Assembly: GCF_003076475.1 (NCBI RefSeq)
Contig: NZ_CP020919.1
Coordinates: forward strand, 1,116,001-1,180,000
Length of the DNA stretch: 64,000 nucleotides
Direction: 5' to 3'
Source of the DNA: Flavobacterium kingsejongi
GTDB lineage: Bacteria; Bacteroidota; Bacteroidia; Flavobacteriales; Flavobacteriaceae
In this document: in pieces, positions 54,372 to 63,768 of the stretch
Position numbering within the stretch: the first letter of the stretch is position 1
Layout: the number at the start of each line of letters is the position of its first letter
Notes under the pieces: generated by a model
The model's input: only the letters and a program-made list of their open reading frames with translations
Database searches by the model: none
What the model was told of the DNA's origin: nothing
Program-made: the position numbers and the translations under genes

Positions 54372-55721
54372 ATGCAACTGTATAACACCTTAAGCGCAGA
54401 AGAAAGATCCGTTATGATTGACGAAGCAGGAAAACAAAGGTTGACCCTGTCTTTCTACGCCTATGCGCAAATTCAAAATCCAGTACAATTTAGAAATGAG
54501 CTATTCATCGCCTGGAATCCGTTAGGGGTTTTAGGGCGGATTTATGTAGCGCACGAAGGAATCAATGCGCAATTGTCGCTGCCGGCAGATCATTTCTATG
54601 AGTTTAAAGATACCATCGAAGCCTATAGTTTTATGAAAGGCATACGCCTGAATATCGCTGTGGAGCAGGATGATCATTCCTTTTTAAAGCTTACTATAAA
54701 AGTAAGGGATAAAATTGTAGCTGACGGATTGAATGATGCTACTTTCGATGTGATGAACCGTGGAATACATTTGGGAGCCAATGATTTTAATAAAATGCTG
54801 GAAGATCCCAATACGATTGTAGTGGATATGAGAAATCATTACGAAAGTGAAATCGGTCATTTCCGTGATGCCATCACACCGGATGTTGATACGTTCCGCG
54901 AATCGTTGCCTATTATAGACGAGCAGTTAAAAGACCATAAAGAAGATAAAAACCTGTTGATGTATTGTACCGGAGGAATCCGTTGCGAAAAAGCAAGTGC
55001 GTATTTTAAGCACAAAGGGTTTCAGAATGTATACCAACTGGAAGGTGGGATTATCGAGTACACCCGACAGGTAAAAGAACAAAATCTGGAGAGTAAATTC
55101 ATTGGTAAAAATTTCGTTTTTGACCACCGTTTGGGCGAAAGGATAACGGATGATGTCGTTTCTAAATGCCACCAGTGTGGTACTCCATGCGATAACCATA
55201 CCAACTGTGCGAATGAAGGATGTCATTTGCTGTTTATTCAGTGTGACAATTGCAAGGCCGTGATGGAGAACTGTTGCTCGACAGAATGTCTTGATATTAT
55301 CCATTTGCCACTTGAAGAACAGTTAAGCCTGAGAAGAGGCGTGAAAAATGGAAATAAAATTTTCAAAAAGGGAAAATCAGATGCTTTAAAGTTTAAAACG
55401 TCAACAGATTCCCATCATACAGATACCGTTGTAGTTCAGGCAAAAGCCCCAAAAGTTACCCGAAAGAAAAGCTATTTAGGAAAAGGGACACACTTTTTTC
55501 CTAAAGCCAGTATCGGGCAGTTTCAAATAGAATCGGGAATAATAGCCGTTGGCGACAAAATCCTGATCAGTGGCCCGACAACCGGAGAACAGGAAATGAC
55601 AGTAACAGAGATGTTTGTAAATGACACTACTGCGCAAACAGCGACTGTCGGTGACAATTGTACCTTCCTGATTCCATTTCGCATACGGCTATCAGATAAA
55701 CTGTATAAAATCATAGAATAA
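54372..55721 (+). CDS. trhO: tRNA uridine(34) hydroxylase TrhO with C-terminal U32-like barrel
   Basis: TrhO makes 5-hydroxyuridine at position 34 of tRNA. The 449-residue protein has the N-terminal acylphosphatase-like domain (about 25-120, LGRIYVAHEGINAQLS), the rhodanese domain (about 140-235) with catalytic Cys199 in YCTGGIRCEKA, and a Cys-rich zinc-finger-like segment (about 266-306). An extra domain (about 374-449: HFFPKASIGQFQIESG, GDKILISGPTTGEQEMTVTEMFV, RLSDKLYKI) resembles the C-terminal barrel of U32 peptidases. TrhO proteins such as E. coli YceA end earlier (about 350 residues). Confidence 0.88.
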   Translation: MQLYNTLSAEERSVMIDEAGKQRLTLSFYAYAQIQNPVQFRNELFIAWNPLGVLGRIYVAHEGINAQLSLPADHFYEFKDTIEAYSFMKGIRLNIAVEQDDHSFLKLTIKVRDKIVADGLNDATFDVMNRGIHLGANDFNKMLEDPNTIVVDMRNHYESEIGHFRDAITPDVDTFRESLPIIDEQLKDHKEDKNLLMYCTGGIRCEKASAYFKHKGFQNVYQLEGGIIEYTRQVKEQNLESKFIGKNFVFDHRLGERITDDVVSKCHQCGTPCDNHTNCANEGCHLLFIQCDNCKAVMENCCSTECLDIIHLPLEEQLSLRRGVKNGNKIFKKGKSDALKFKTSTDSHHTDTVVVQAKAPKVTRKKSYLGKGTHFFPKASIGQFQIESGIIAVGDKILISGPTTGEQEMTVTEMFVNDTTAQTATVGDNCTFLIPFRIRLSDKLYKIIE

Positions 55722-55741
55722 TATTTTCTAACTCAAAAAGT

Positions 55742-55770
55742 AAACCCCGGTTAATAACCGGGGTTTTTTT
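55742..55770 (+). terminator. Terminator after trhO
   Basis: AAACCCCGGTT pairs with AACCGGGGTTT around AAT, followed by T7. Confidence 0.9.
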
Positions 55771-55893
55771 ATATAAGTTGTTTTTGAATCAAAATTTATC
55801 ATTTTTAGGGGGTTGAAAAGACTGTAAGAGCAAGTGTGAGTGCGTGCTGTAGGGGTAACATAAACTTTGGGACAAATTTAAAGCTAAAAATAC

Positions 55894-55901
55894 TATCTTT
55901 G
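55894..55901 (+). promoter_or_regulatory. -7 box upstream of the ricT-like gene
   Basis: TATCTTTG fits TAnnTTTG, 66 bases before the ATG. The intervening leader holds a perfect 7-bp hairpin. Confidence 0.55.
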
Positions 55902-55930
55902 TTCGCAAAACGTTTTTTATAAGAATCGAA

Positions 55931-55948
55931 GCTGTGTTGCGACACAGC
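55931..55948 (+). other. Leader hairpin upstream of the ricT-like gene
   Basis: GCTGTGT pairs perfectly with ACACAGC around TGCG, in the presumed 5' untranslated region. Confidence 0.5.
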
Positions 55949-55967
55949 CCAATATATAGTAAATAAT

Positions 55968-57305
55968 ATGGCATGTACAAGTTGTTCAACAAGCAGTGGC
56001 GGAGCGCCAAAAGGGTGCCAGAATAAAGGGACCTGTGGTACCGATAGCTGCAATAAATTGACTGTTTTTGACTGGCTTTCCAATATGAATCTTTCCAACG
56101 GAGAGGTTCCTTTTGATTGTGTTGAGATACGCTTTAAAAATGGAAGAAAAGAATTTTACAGGAATACAGAAAAACTCACGTTAAGTATTGGTGATATCGT
56201 AGCAACCGAGGCTTCACCAGGACATGATATCGGAATTGTAACCCTTACAGGAGAATTGGTAAAAATTCAAATGAAGAAAAAAGGGGTCAATCATACAAGT
56301 AATGAGATTGCTAAAATTTATAGAAAAGCATCACAAAAAGATATTGATATCTGGTCAGAAGCCAGGGCAAAAGAAGATCCGATGAAAGTCCGGGCACGGG
56401 AATTGGCGATCCAGTTAAAACTGGAGATGAAGATTTCTGATATAGAATTCCAGGGAGATGGCTCCAAAGCCACCTTTTACTATACGGCAAATGACCGTGT
56501 AGATTTCAGGCAGCTGATTAAAGATTTTGCCAGGGAATTCAGCACCAGGATTGAAATGAAGCAAGTTGGATTTCGTCAGGAAGCCGCCCGTTTGGGAGGT
56601 ATTGGATCTTGTGGACGCGAACTTTGCTGCTCTACATGGTTGACTGATTTTAGGAGTGTCAACACTTCTGCAGCCCGATACCAACAACTGTCACTAAACC
56701 CACAGAAACTTGCGGGGCAGTGCGGTAAATTGAAATGCTGCCTTAATTATGAACTGGATACCTATATGGATGCCTTAAAGGAATTTCCAGACATGGACAC
56801 GCAGCTGTTCACTGAAAAAGGAGATGCATTTTGCCAAAAGCTGGATATTTTCAAAGGCCTGATGTGGTTTGCTTATAAAAATAATATGGCCCAATGGCAT
56901 GTTCTGAAAACGGAACAGGTTCGGGAGATCATGGCAGAAAATAAAGAGAAAAAGCGAGTATCTTCCCTGGAAGATTTTGCGCTCGAATTGACTCAGGAGC
57001 CGGAAAAAGACTTCAAAAATGCTATGGGGCAGGATAGCCTGACCCGTTTTGATGCGCCAAAAAATAAAAAGAAATCCAATAGCAGAAAGCGAAAACCAGC
57101 CAATGCAGCGGCTTCGGGAGATGCTGCTACGGGAGCACAAGTAATTAAAGCGAATCCGGCAGCACCGAAACAAAATGCAGCACCAAAACCCAATAATCCA
57201 GGGGCAAGACCCAATGCTGCTGCAAAACCGAATCCGAATAAAGGCGGGAACCGACCTCCGAATAAACCAAAAAACAACAATAATAGAAATGAGCCTAAAA
57301 AATAG
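55968..57305 (+). CDS. PSP1-domain protein, RicT (YaaT)-like
   Basis: The 445-residue protein has a Cys-rich N-terminus (MACTSCSTSSGGAPKGCQNKGTCG), the PSP1 domain (about 45-300: CVEIRFKNGRKEFYRN, FRQEAARLGGIGSCGRELCCSTWL, LAGQCGKLKCCLNYELDTY) and a low-complexity tail rich in Asn, Pro, Ala and Lys (about 365-445). In Bacillus RicT works with RicA and RicF in RNA processing and binds Fe-S clusters; neither partner is nearby. Its 3' end overlaps gldH by 17 bases, suggesting co-transcription with the gliding gene. Confidence 0.85.
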   Translation: MACTSCSTSSGGAPKGCQNKGTCGTDSCNKLTVFDWLSNMNLSNGEVPFDCVEIRFKNGRKEFYRNTEKLTLSIGDIVATEASPGHDIGIVTLTGELVKIQMKKKGVNHTSNEIAKIYRKASQKDIDIWSEARAKEDPMKVRARELAIQLKLEMKISDIEFQGDGSKATFYYTANDRVDFRQLIKDFAREFSTRIEMKQVGFRQEAARLGGIGSCGRELCCSTWLTDFRSVNTSAARYQQLSLNPQKLAGQCGKLKCCLNYELDTYMDALKEFPDMDTQLFTEKGDAFCQKLDIFKGLMWFAYKNNMAQWHVLKTEQVREIMAENKEKKRVSSLEDFALELTQEPEKDFKNAMGQDSLTRFDAPKNKKKSNSRKRKPANAAASGDAATGAQVIKANPAAPKQNAAPKPNNPGARPNAAAKPNPNKGGNRPPNKPKNNNNRNEPKK

Positions 57306-57774
57306 TTTCGTACTACTTTTTACCGCAATGCTGCTTTTTTCTTGCGATAAGAAAAGGGTATTTGATGAATATATGTCGGTAGGCGATGCATGGAAAAAAG
57401 GAAGTATTATCCAGTTTAACATTCAGCAGGCAGACACGATAAAACCCTATAATCTCTTTGTTAACATAAGGGACAATAACAGCTATCCGTACAGCAATCT
57501 TTTTTTGATTGTTTCTATGGAGCAGCCGGGAGGGATAACACATGTCGATACGCTGGAATACCAAATGGCAAATCCTGATGGCAGTCTTTTAGGAAATGGT
57601 TTCTCCGATGTAAAAGAGAGTAAACTCTGGTATAAAGAAAAAATGCAATTCCCCAAAAAAGGAAAATATAAAGTACGCATCCAACAAGCGGTAAGGCAGA
57701 CGGGTAAAGTAGCGGGCGAAAAAGCACTGAAGGGCATTACAGAAGTTGGATTTAGAATAGAATCAATAGAATAA
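57289..57774 (+). CDS. gldH: Gliding motility lipoprotein GldH
   Basis: The 161-residue protein starts at 57289 inside the end of the ricT-like gene (MSLKNSFVLLFTAMLLFSCDKKRVFDEY), with a lipobox ending at Cys19. The frame can be read back to 57175, but that would bury the signal peptide. The mature part has the GldH pattern: FNIQQADTIKPYNLFVNIRDNNSYPYSNLFLIVSMEQPGG, LEYQMANPDGSLLGNGFSDVKESKLWYKE and QAVRQTG. GldH is one of the lipoproteins required for flavobacterial gliding. The PBP1A gene follows six bases later. Confidence 0.92.
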   Translation: MSLKNSFVLLFTAMLLFSCDKKRVFDEYMSVGDAWKKGSIIQFNIQQADTIKPYNLFVNIRDNNSYPYSNLFLIVSMEQPGGITHVDTLEYQMANPDGSLLGNGFSDVKESKLWYKEKMQFPKKGKYKVRIQQAVRQTGKVAGEKALKGITEVGFRIESIE

Positions 57775-57780
57775 TCAGTT

Positions 57781-60078
57781 ATGGCAACTCAAAAAAACAA
57801 CACTAAAGAGGATTTTTCAAGATATGTAAAAAATTTCTGGAAGCTTTTCTGCGGAGTAATCGGATTCATATTATTATTTTTCCTTTTGGCTTCCTGGGGA
57901 GCTTTAGGAACTATGCCTTCATTTGAAGAATTGGAAAACCCGGCTTCCAATGTGGCTACGGAAGTTATTTCGTCTGATGGAGTAACATTAGGAAAATTTT
58001 ACAGGCAAAACAGGACTCCGGTAAAATATGCTGACCTGCCGGATCATTTGGTAAAAGCCTTGATATCGACGGAGGATGAGCGTTTCTATGACCACTCCGG
58101 AATCGATGCACGCGGAACACTACGGGCCGTTTTTAGCTTGGGGACGAGTGGAGGTGCGAGTACGATAACACAACAGTTGGCAAAGAATCTTTTCCATGGA
58201 GAAGGATCGAAGAATATTGTGATGCGTGTGGTTCAGAAAGTAAAAGAATGGATCATTGCTATTCGTCTCGAAAGGCAATATACAAAAGAAGAAATTATAG
58301 CAATGTACCTGAATACGGTAGATTTTGTAAACCAGGCAGTAGGGATACGTTCAGCGTCTAAGATTTATTTCGGAAAAGAACCTAAGGACCTGACTATCGA
58401 AGAATCAGCAGTATTTGTAGGGATGCTTAAAAATCCATACTACCTGAATCCAAAGACATTTATGGACAAGTCATTGGCCAGAAGAAATGTCGTATTGTCA
58501 CAAATGGTTAAAAGTGGCTTTTTGGAAGAAGCTAAAAAAGAGCAGTTGGCTAAAAAACCAATTAAACTTAACTTTCACCCGGAAAGTAATAACGAGGGAT
58601 TGGCTACCTATTTTAGAGAGTACCTTCGCGATTTCCTGAAACAATGGACAAAAGACCATAAAAAAGAAGACGGTTCTGAATATGATATTTACAGGGATGG
58701 TCTGAAAATTTATACAACTATTGATTCCCGAATGCAGCGTTACGCAGAAGAAGCCGTTACAATGCACCTTTCAAACCTTCAGGAAGAATTTTTCATCCAG
58801 AATAAAAAGAATAAAACCGCACCATTCGTCAATCTTTCTATAGAAGAGACGAATAAGATTTTTAACCGGGCAATGCGCAATTCCGATCGGTGGTCGATAA
58901 TGAAAGACCAGGGTAAAAGCGATGAGGAAATCACAAAGTCATTTAATGTAAAAACGAATATGACTGTTTTTACCTGGAAAGGAGAAAAGGATACTTTAAT
59001 GACGCCTTTGGACTCTATCCGGTATTATAAACATTTCCTGCAAACAGGAGTTATGGCAATGGAACCACAAACCGGTCATGTGAAAGCTTGGGTTGGAGGG
59101 ATTAATCATAAATATTTCAAATACGATCACGTGTATCAGGGTGCCCGTCAGGTAGGATCTACCTTCAAGCCATTCTTATATGCAACGGCTATTGAGCAAT
59201 TGGGGATTTCACCTTGTGACAGTATTATCGATTCACCATTTACCATCCCTAAAGGGCGCCATAATGTTACGGAAAGCTGGACACCGAGAAACTCCAGCGG
59301 AACTTACCGTGGTATGGTTACCCTTAAAACAGCATTGGCAAATTCGATCAATACTGTTTCTGCGAAACTGATTGACAGGGTAGGGCCAAAAGCAGTAGTG
59401 GATATGACCCATAAATTGGGGGTAAGCGCCAAAATTCCGGAACAGCCTTCAATTGCTTTGGGAGCAGTAGAAATTACTGTGAGTGATATGGTAGCGGCTT
59501 ACAGTACATTTGCCAATCAGGGCGTGTACATTAAACCGCAAATGATTATGCGTATAGAAGATAAAAAGGGACGGGTATTGTTCGAACCAACCCCGGAATC
59601 AAGAGATGTCCTGAGTAAAGACGTTTCCTATGCCGTAATCAAGTTATTGGAAGGGGTAACAGAATCCGGAACCGGAGCACGACTGAGAACGGGTGGCTAT
59701 GGTGGTACCGGATACAACAGGGTTACCGGACATCCTTATGCGTTCCGTAATCCGATTGCCGGAAAATCCGGAACTACACAAAATCAATCCGATGGTTGGT
59801 TTGTTGGAATGGTACCGAATTTAGCTACCGGTGTTTGGGTAGGAAATGAAGATCGTTCGGCACACTTTAAAAGTATCATCTATGGACAGGGTGCAACAAT
59901 GGCGCTTCCAATTTGGGCTATCTTTATGAAAAAATGTTATGAAGACCCTACACTGGAAGTTTCAAAAGGACAGTTTGAAAGACCGGCCAACTTACAAATA
60001 AAAGTAGATTGCTGGAAAGCTGCTGTAAAAGATACCGTTAGTACAGATCAGGAAAATATCGATGAATTTGATTTTTAA
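57781..60078 (+). CDS. Class A penicillin-binding protein 1A
   Basis: The 765-residue bifunctional enzyme polymerises and cross-links peptidoglycan. One N-terminal membrane helix (about 20-42) precedes the GT51 glycosyltransferase domain with STEDERFYDHSGIDARGTLRA (catalytic Glu) and GASTITQQLAKNLF. The transpeptidase domain (about 415-720) has the active-site serine in GSTFKPFLYATAIE, the SxN motif in ANSINTVSAKL and the KSG motif in GKSGTTQNQSDGWFVG. Complete and of normal length. It follows gldH closely and ends at a terminator. Confidence 0.95.
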   Translation: MATQKNNTKEDFSRYVKNFWKLFCGVIGFILLFFLLASWGALGTMPSFEELENPASNVATEVISSDGVTLGKFYRQNRTPVKYADLPDHLVKALISTEDERFYDHSGIDARGTLRAVFSLGTSGGASTITQQLAKNLFHGEGSKNIVMRVVQKVKEWIIAIRLERQYTKEEIIAMYLNTVDFVNQAVGIRSASKIYFGKEPKDLTIEESAVFVGMLKNPYYLNPKTFMDKSLARRNVVLSQMVKSGFLEEAKKEQLAKKPIKLNFHPESNNEGLATYFREYLRDFLKQWTKDHKKEDGSEYDIYRDGLKIYTTIDSRMQRYAEEAVTMHLSNLQEEFFIQNKKNKTAPFVNLSIEETNKIFNRAMRNSDRWSIMKDQGKSDEEITKSFNVKTNMTVFTWKGEKDTLMTPLDSIRYYKHFLQTGVMAMEPQTGHVKAWVGGINHKYFKYDHVYQGARQVGSTFKPFLYATAIEQLGISPCDSIIDSPFTIPKGRHNVTESWTPRNSSGTYRGMVTLKTALANSINTVSAKLIDRVGPKAVVDMTHKLGVSAKIPEQPSIALGAVEITVSDMVAAYSTFANQGVYIKPQMIMRIEDKKGRVLFEPTPESRDVLSKDVSYAVIKLLEGVTESGTGARLRTGGYGGTGYNRVTGHPYAFRNPIAGKSGTTQNQSDGWFVGMVPNLATGVWVGNEDRSAHFKSIIYGQGATMALPIWAIFMKKCYEDPTLEVSKGQFERPANLQIKVDCWKAAVKDTVSTDQENIDEFDF

Positions 60079-60097
60079 TTAAATTTACTATAATTAT

Positions 60098-60127
60098 AAA
60101 AAAACGCCCAATCAGGGCGTTTTTTTA
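60098..60127 (+). terminator. Terminator after the PBP1A gene
   Basis: AAAAAACGCCC pairs with GGGCGTTTTTT around AATCA, followed by T residues. Confidence 0.9.
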
Positions 60128-60159
60128 TATATTTATACTCCAAATTAAACTTATATTAT

Positions 60160-60861
60160 ATGATTAATAAAAAAGTAAAGAATGTACAGGAAGCTTTACG
60201 CGATATAAAGGATGAAGTTACAATAATGCTGGGCGGATTTGGCCTTTGCGGTATACCGGAAAACAGCATTGATGAATTGGTTAAAAAGGAGGTTACAGGC
60301 CTTACCTGTATTTCAAATAATGCCGGGGTAGGTGATTTCGGACTTGGATTTTTATTGAAAAAGAAACAGATAAAAAAAATGATTTCTTCCTATGTAGGAG
60401 AGAACGCTGAATTTGAGCGTCAGATGCTAAGCGGTGAGCTGGATGTGGAACTTACGCCACAAGGAACACTGGCTGAAAAATGTCGTGCAGCACAGGCTGG
60501 AATCCCAGCTTTTTATACACCGGCAGGCTATGGTACTGAAGTAGCCGAAGGAAAGGAAGCCCGTGAATTCAATGGGAAGATGCACATTATGGAAGAAGCG
60601 TATAAAGCAGATTTTGCGATTGTAAAAGCCTGGAAAGGGGATGAAGCGGGGAACCTGATTTTTAAAGGGACTGCCCGGAATTTCAATTCATGTATGGCAG
60701 GTGCCGCAAAAATAACGATTGCTGAAGTAGAAGAATTAGTACCTGCAGGAACACTTGATCCCAATCAGATCCACATCCCGGGAATTTTTGTACAACGAAT
60801 CTTTCAGGGGGAACGCTATGAAAAAAGAATCGAGCAACGCACCGTTAGAAGTCGGGAGTAA
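60160..60861 (+). CDS. scoA: 3-oxoacid CoA-transferase subunit A
   Basis: The A subunit of succinyl-CoA:3-oxoacid CoA-transferase works with the B subunit encoded next to move CoA from succinyl-CoA to acetoacetate. The 233-residue length is normal. Signature: [21 protein letters not shown] near residue 20 and [19 protein letters not shown] near 48; later [28 protein letters not shown] and [14 protein letters not shown]. It has no own hairpin before scoB, 123 bases downstream. Confidence 0.92.
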   Translation: MINKKVKNVQEALRDIKDEVTIMLGGFGLCGIPENSIDELVKKEVTGLTCISNNAGVGDFGLGFLLKKKQIKKMISSYVGENAEFERQMLSGELDVELTPQGTLAEKCRAAQAGIPAFYTPAGYGTEVAEGKEAREFNGKMHIMEEAYKADFAIVKAWKGDEAGNLIFKGTARNFNSCMAGAAKITIAEVEELVPAGTLDPNQIHIPGIFVQRIFQGERYEKRIEQRTVRSRE

Positions 60862-60984
60862 TGTAAGGATAAAGGGGCGATTTGAGAAAATCCGATCTTG
60901 AAAAATCAATACTAAAATTTATACTTGAAGGTTCTTGAAAACTTGCAAAAGAGCGTGAACCATCAAATTTCAACTCATCAGATT

Positions 60985-61641
60985 ATGTTAGATAAAACAG
61001 GAATAGCAAAAAGAATAGCACAAGAATTACAAGATGGTTTTTTCGTGAACCTTGGTATCGGAATACCGACATTAGTAGCAAATTATATCCCGGAAGGCAT
61101 AGCAGTAGAATTTCAAAGTGAAAACGGAGTCCTGGGTATGGGGCCATTTCCATTTGAAGGAGATGAAGATGCCGACCTGATCAATGCCGGAAAGCAGACG
61201 ATTACTACACTGCCGGGCGCCTCTTTTTTTGATTCAGCAATGAGTTTTGGAATGATCCGTGGGCAGCATGTAGACCTGACTATCCTGGGGGCAATGGAAG
61301 TATCTGAAAATGGCGATATTGCCAACTGGAAAATTCCGGGTAAAATGGTAAAAGGGATGGGAGGCGCAATGGATCTTGTCGCTTCCGCAGAGAATATTAT
61401 TGTGGCGATGATGCACGTCAACAAAGCCGGAGAATCTAAAATTTTGAAACGATGTACTCTTCCATTAACAGGTGTAGGTTGTGTGAAAAAAATTGTAACG
61501 GAGTTGGCCGTGCTGGAAGTTACACCAAAAGGATTTAAGCTATTGGAACGTGCTCCGGGAGTGACCACTGAACATATTATAGCATCAACAGAAGCAGAAT
61601 TAATTATTGAAGGTGAAATCCCTGAAATGAAAATTCAATAG
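60985..61641 (+). CDS. scoB: 3-oxoacid CoA-transferase subunit B
   Basis: Starting at 60985 ([36 protein letters not shown]) gives 218 residues, the normal length; the frame extends to a TTG at 60925 with no family resemblance. The catalytic glutamate lies in [15 protein letters not shown] (about residue 50). Other motifs: [53 protein letters not shown]. It completes the enzyme with scoA and is followed by a terminator. Confidence 0.93.
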   Translation: MLDKTGIAKRIAQELQDGFFVNLGIGIPTLVANYIPEGIAVEFQSENGVLGMGPFPFEGDEDADLINAGKQTITTLPGASFFDSAMSFGMIRGQHVDLTILGAMEVSENGDIANWKIPGKMVKGMGGAMDLVASAENIIVAMMHVNKAGESKILKRCTLPLTGVGCVKKIVTELAVLEVTPKGFKLLERAPGVTTEHIIASTEAELIIEGEIPEMKIQ

Positions 61642-61662
61642 TATAAAGCATTTGATTGTATT

Positions 61663-61697
61663 AGGCCGTTTCACAACTGTGGAACGGCCTTTTTTAG
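61663..61697 (+). terminator. Terminator after scoB
   Basis: AGGCCGTT pairs with AACGGCCT and the inner CACA with TGTG, followed by T6. It lies between convergent genes. Confidence 0.85.
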
Positions 61698-61733
61698 TTT
61701 TTGCAATTTATTTCGAGGCGCTGAGAAGGCTGC

Positions 61734-63425
61734 TTATTTTCCTTTTGGAATCGCCGCAATCAGTTTTTGCGTATAGGCCGTTTGGGGATGTGCATAGAGG
61801 GTATCGGCGTCGGCCAGTTCTTCAATTTTTCCTTTATTCATCACCAGAACCTGGTCGGACATGTATTTGACAACTGCCAGATCATGTGAAATAAATATAT
61901 AAGTAAAACCAAAATTTTCTTTGAGCTCATTTAGGAGGTTTAGCACCTGTGCCTGAACCGATATGTCCAGGGCGGAAACAGATTCATCACAGACGATCAG
62001 CTTGGGTTGTAGTGCAATTGTTCGGGCAATTCCGATACGTTTCCTTTGGCCACCTGAAAATTCATGCGGATACCGGTCAAAATGTTCGGCACCTAAACCT
62101 ACACGTTCCAGTATTGCTATTGTTTTAGCTTTGCGTTCAGCATCATTTTTATATAATTTATGAACCTGCATGGGCTCCATAATTGCCCTTCCTACCGGAA
62201 TGCGGGGATTCAGGGAAGAAAAAGGATCCTGAAAGATAATCTGGATTTCCTTTCTCAGTTTGATAATTTCTTTGGGGCGCAACGTGGTAATGTCCTTCCC
62301 ATGGTATAAAATTTTTCCCGAACTGGCTTTATCCAGTTGTAGGATGGCATTGCCTAAAGTTGATTTTCCACAGCCCGATTCCCCTACTAAGCCCATTGTT
62401 TCGCCTTCATATACAGAAAAACTGACATCGTCTACAGCCCTGAAAACCGTTTTCCGGCCTAAAAGTCCTGTGTTGGTAATGTATTCTTTTGCCACGTTGA
62501 TTACTTCGAGCAATGGTTTTTTACTATAGATTTTTTCCTGGGCGATTGCGCGTGCTTCGGCAGTTACAACCTCTTCCTGAATAGTATGGTTCATGAAATC
62601 CTGGATAGTCGGAAGCCGTTTCATCCGTACGTCCAGGGAAGGGCGTGAACTGATGAGAGCTTGAGTATACAGGTGTTCCGGATGGTGAAATACCTGTTCC
62701 GTTGCTCCTTGTTCTACAATCTCTCCTTTGTACATGACCAATACCCGCTGTGCGATTTCCGATACCAACGCCAGGTCATGGGAGATAAAAAGGATGCTCA
62801 TTCCGGTTTCCTGCTGAAGTTCTTTCAATAGTTGGATAATCTCTTTCTGTACAGTAACATCAAGGGCAGTTGTGGGCTCATCGGCAATTAATACTTTGGG
62901 CTTGCACGCAATAGCCATTGCGATCATCACCCGTTGTTTTTGGCCTCCGGAAATTTCATGCGGGTAGCTGTTGAATATTTTCTCCGGATGGGGAAGTTTT
63001 ACTTTTTCAAATAATGACAAAACCGCGGCTTTTGATGCTTTTGCCGATAAATCCGTATGCTGGAAAAGCATTTCCTGGACCTGAAAGCCACAGCGCAATG
63101 AGGGATTCAGGGAACTCATAGGTTCCTGGAAAATCATGGCAATTTCACGGCCGCGAATCCCCCGCATTGCTTTAGGGGACAATTGCGCGATATCGGTACC
63201 ATTATATAAAATTTTGCCCTGAGTGATTTTTGAAATTTTTGGAGGAAGCAATCCCATGATAGCAAGGGAAGAAACCGACTTACCCGAACCCGATTCGCCA
63301 ACGATGCCCAGAATTTCATTAGCGTTTAAAAAGTAACTGATGTTTTTTATAACAGGGCGCAGGGTTCCCTCATTACGGAAGGAAATTTCCAGGTTCTGGA
63401 GGACTAATAATCGTTCTTGAATCAT
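61734..63425 (-). CDS. ABC transporter ATP-binding protein with two fused ATPase domains (peptide/nickel-type)
   Basis: The 563-residue protein fuses two DppD/DppF-like ATPases, as in YejF. Domain 1: Walker [12 protein letters not shown], signature [15 protein letters not shown], Walker [13 protein letters not shown]. Domain 2: Walker [11 protein letters not shown], signature [15 protein letters not shown], Walker [27 protein letters not shown] is also typical of oligopeptide importers. Start at 63425 ([10 protein letters not shown]) is preferred to the upstream ATG at 63476, which adds a hydrophobic leader foreign to the family. No permease or binding protein is nearby. Confidence 0.92.
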   Translation of the reverse strand: MIQERLLVLQNLEISFRNEGTLRPVIKNISYFLNANEILGIVGESGSGKSVSSLAIMGLLPPKISKITQGKILYNGTDIAQLSPKAMRGIRGREIAMIFQEPMSSLNPSLRCGFQVQEMLFQHTDLSAKASKAAVLSLFEKVKLPHPEKIFNSYPHEISGGQKQRVMIAMAIACKPKVLIADEPTTALDVTVQKEIIQLLKELQQETGMSILFISHDLALVSEIAQRVLVMYKGEIVEQGATEQVFHHPEHLYTQALISSRPSLDVRMKRLPTIQDFMNHTIQEEVVTAEARAIAQEKIYSKKPLLEVINVAKEYITNTGLLGRKTVFRAVDDVSFSVYEGETMGLVGESGCGKSTLGNAILQLDKASSGKILYHGKDITTLRPKEIIKLRKEIQIIFQDPFSSLNPRIPVGRAIMEPMQVHKLYKNDAERKAKTIAILERVGLGAEHFDRYPHEFSGGQRKRIGIARTIALQPKLIVCDESVSALDISVQAQVLNLLNELKENFGFTYIFISHDLAVVKYMSDQVLVMNKGKIEELADADTLYAHPQTAYTQKLIAAIPKGK

Positions 63426-63535
63426 AGCAATAAATATAAATAAAAAAGCAGGATGTGCAAGAGTTGAACTGGGCAATTATTTTTTGTTCATTCGGATCGT
63501 GTTTCTTAAAAAAGGAGCCGGTGAGCTGATGAATT

Positions 63536-63578
63536 CCAGATGGGATATATCGTAAATTATTGGGTGATTCCCATCTGG
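63536..63578. repeat. 10-bp perfect inverted repeat upstream of recA
   Basis: CCAGATGGGA (63536-63545) and TCCCATCTGG (63569-63578) face each other across 23 bases. It lies in the 343-base gap between the divergent ABC and recA genes; the rest of the gap is AT-rich near recA and shows no convincing gene. It could be a regulatory site or a stem-loop. Confidence 0.55.
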
Positions 63579-63768
63579 ATCGTCTGTAACGCTTTGAAAA
63601 AGAATTTCATTGGCAATAAAAGCTTATATTTATGCTATAGACTAATAGGAAACACATTTCGCTTTTTTTGTTTTTCCAACAGTCGGGTGGTCTCCGTTTT
63701 TTTCTATTGTAGCATCAAAAAAAAGCACTAATTTTACGAAAAATAAAGTATTTAAACAGCAAGAAAAT

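Noticed and set aside
56775..57422. 215-residue open frame on the minus strand opposite the ricT-like and gldH genes
   Set aside because: It is antisense to two well-supported genes, rich in Ile/Phe/Arg/Ser and without any domain signature.
61113..61568. 151-residue minus-strand open frame inside scoB
   Set aside because: Antisense shadow of a well-supported enzyme; composition is typical of complement frames.
63540..63731. 63-codon open frame upstream of recA
   Set aside because: Starts inside the inverted repeat, has an erratic hydrophobic/basic composition and no recognisable family or promoter.
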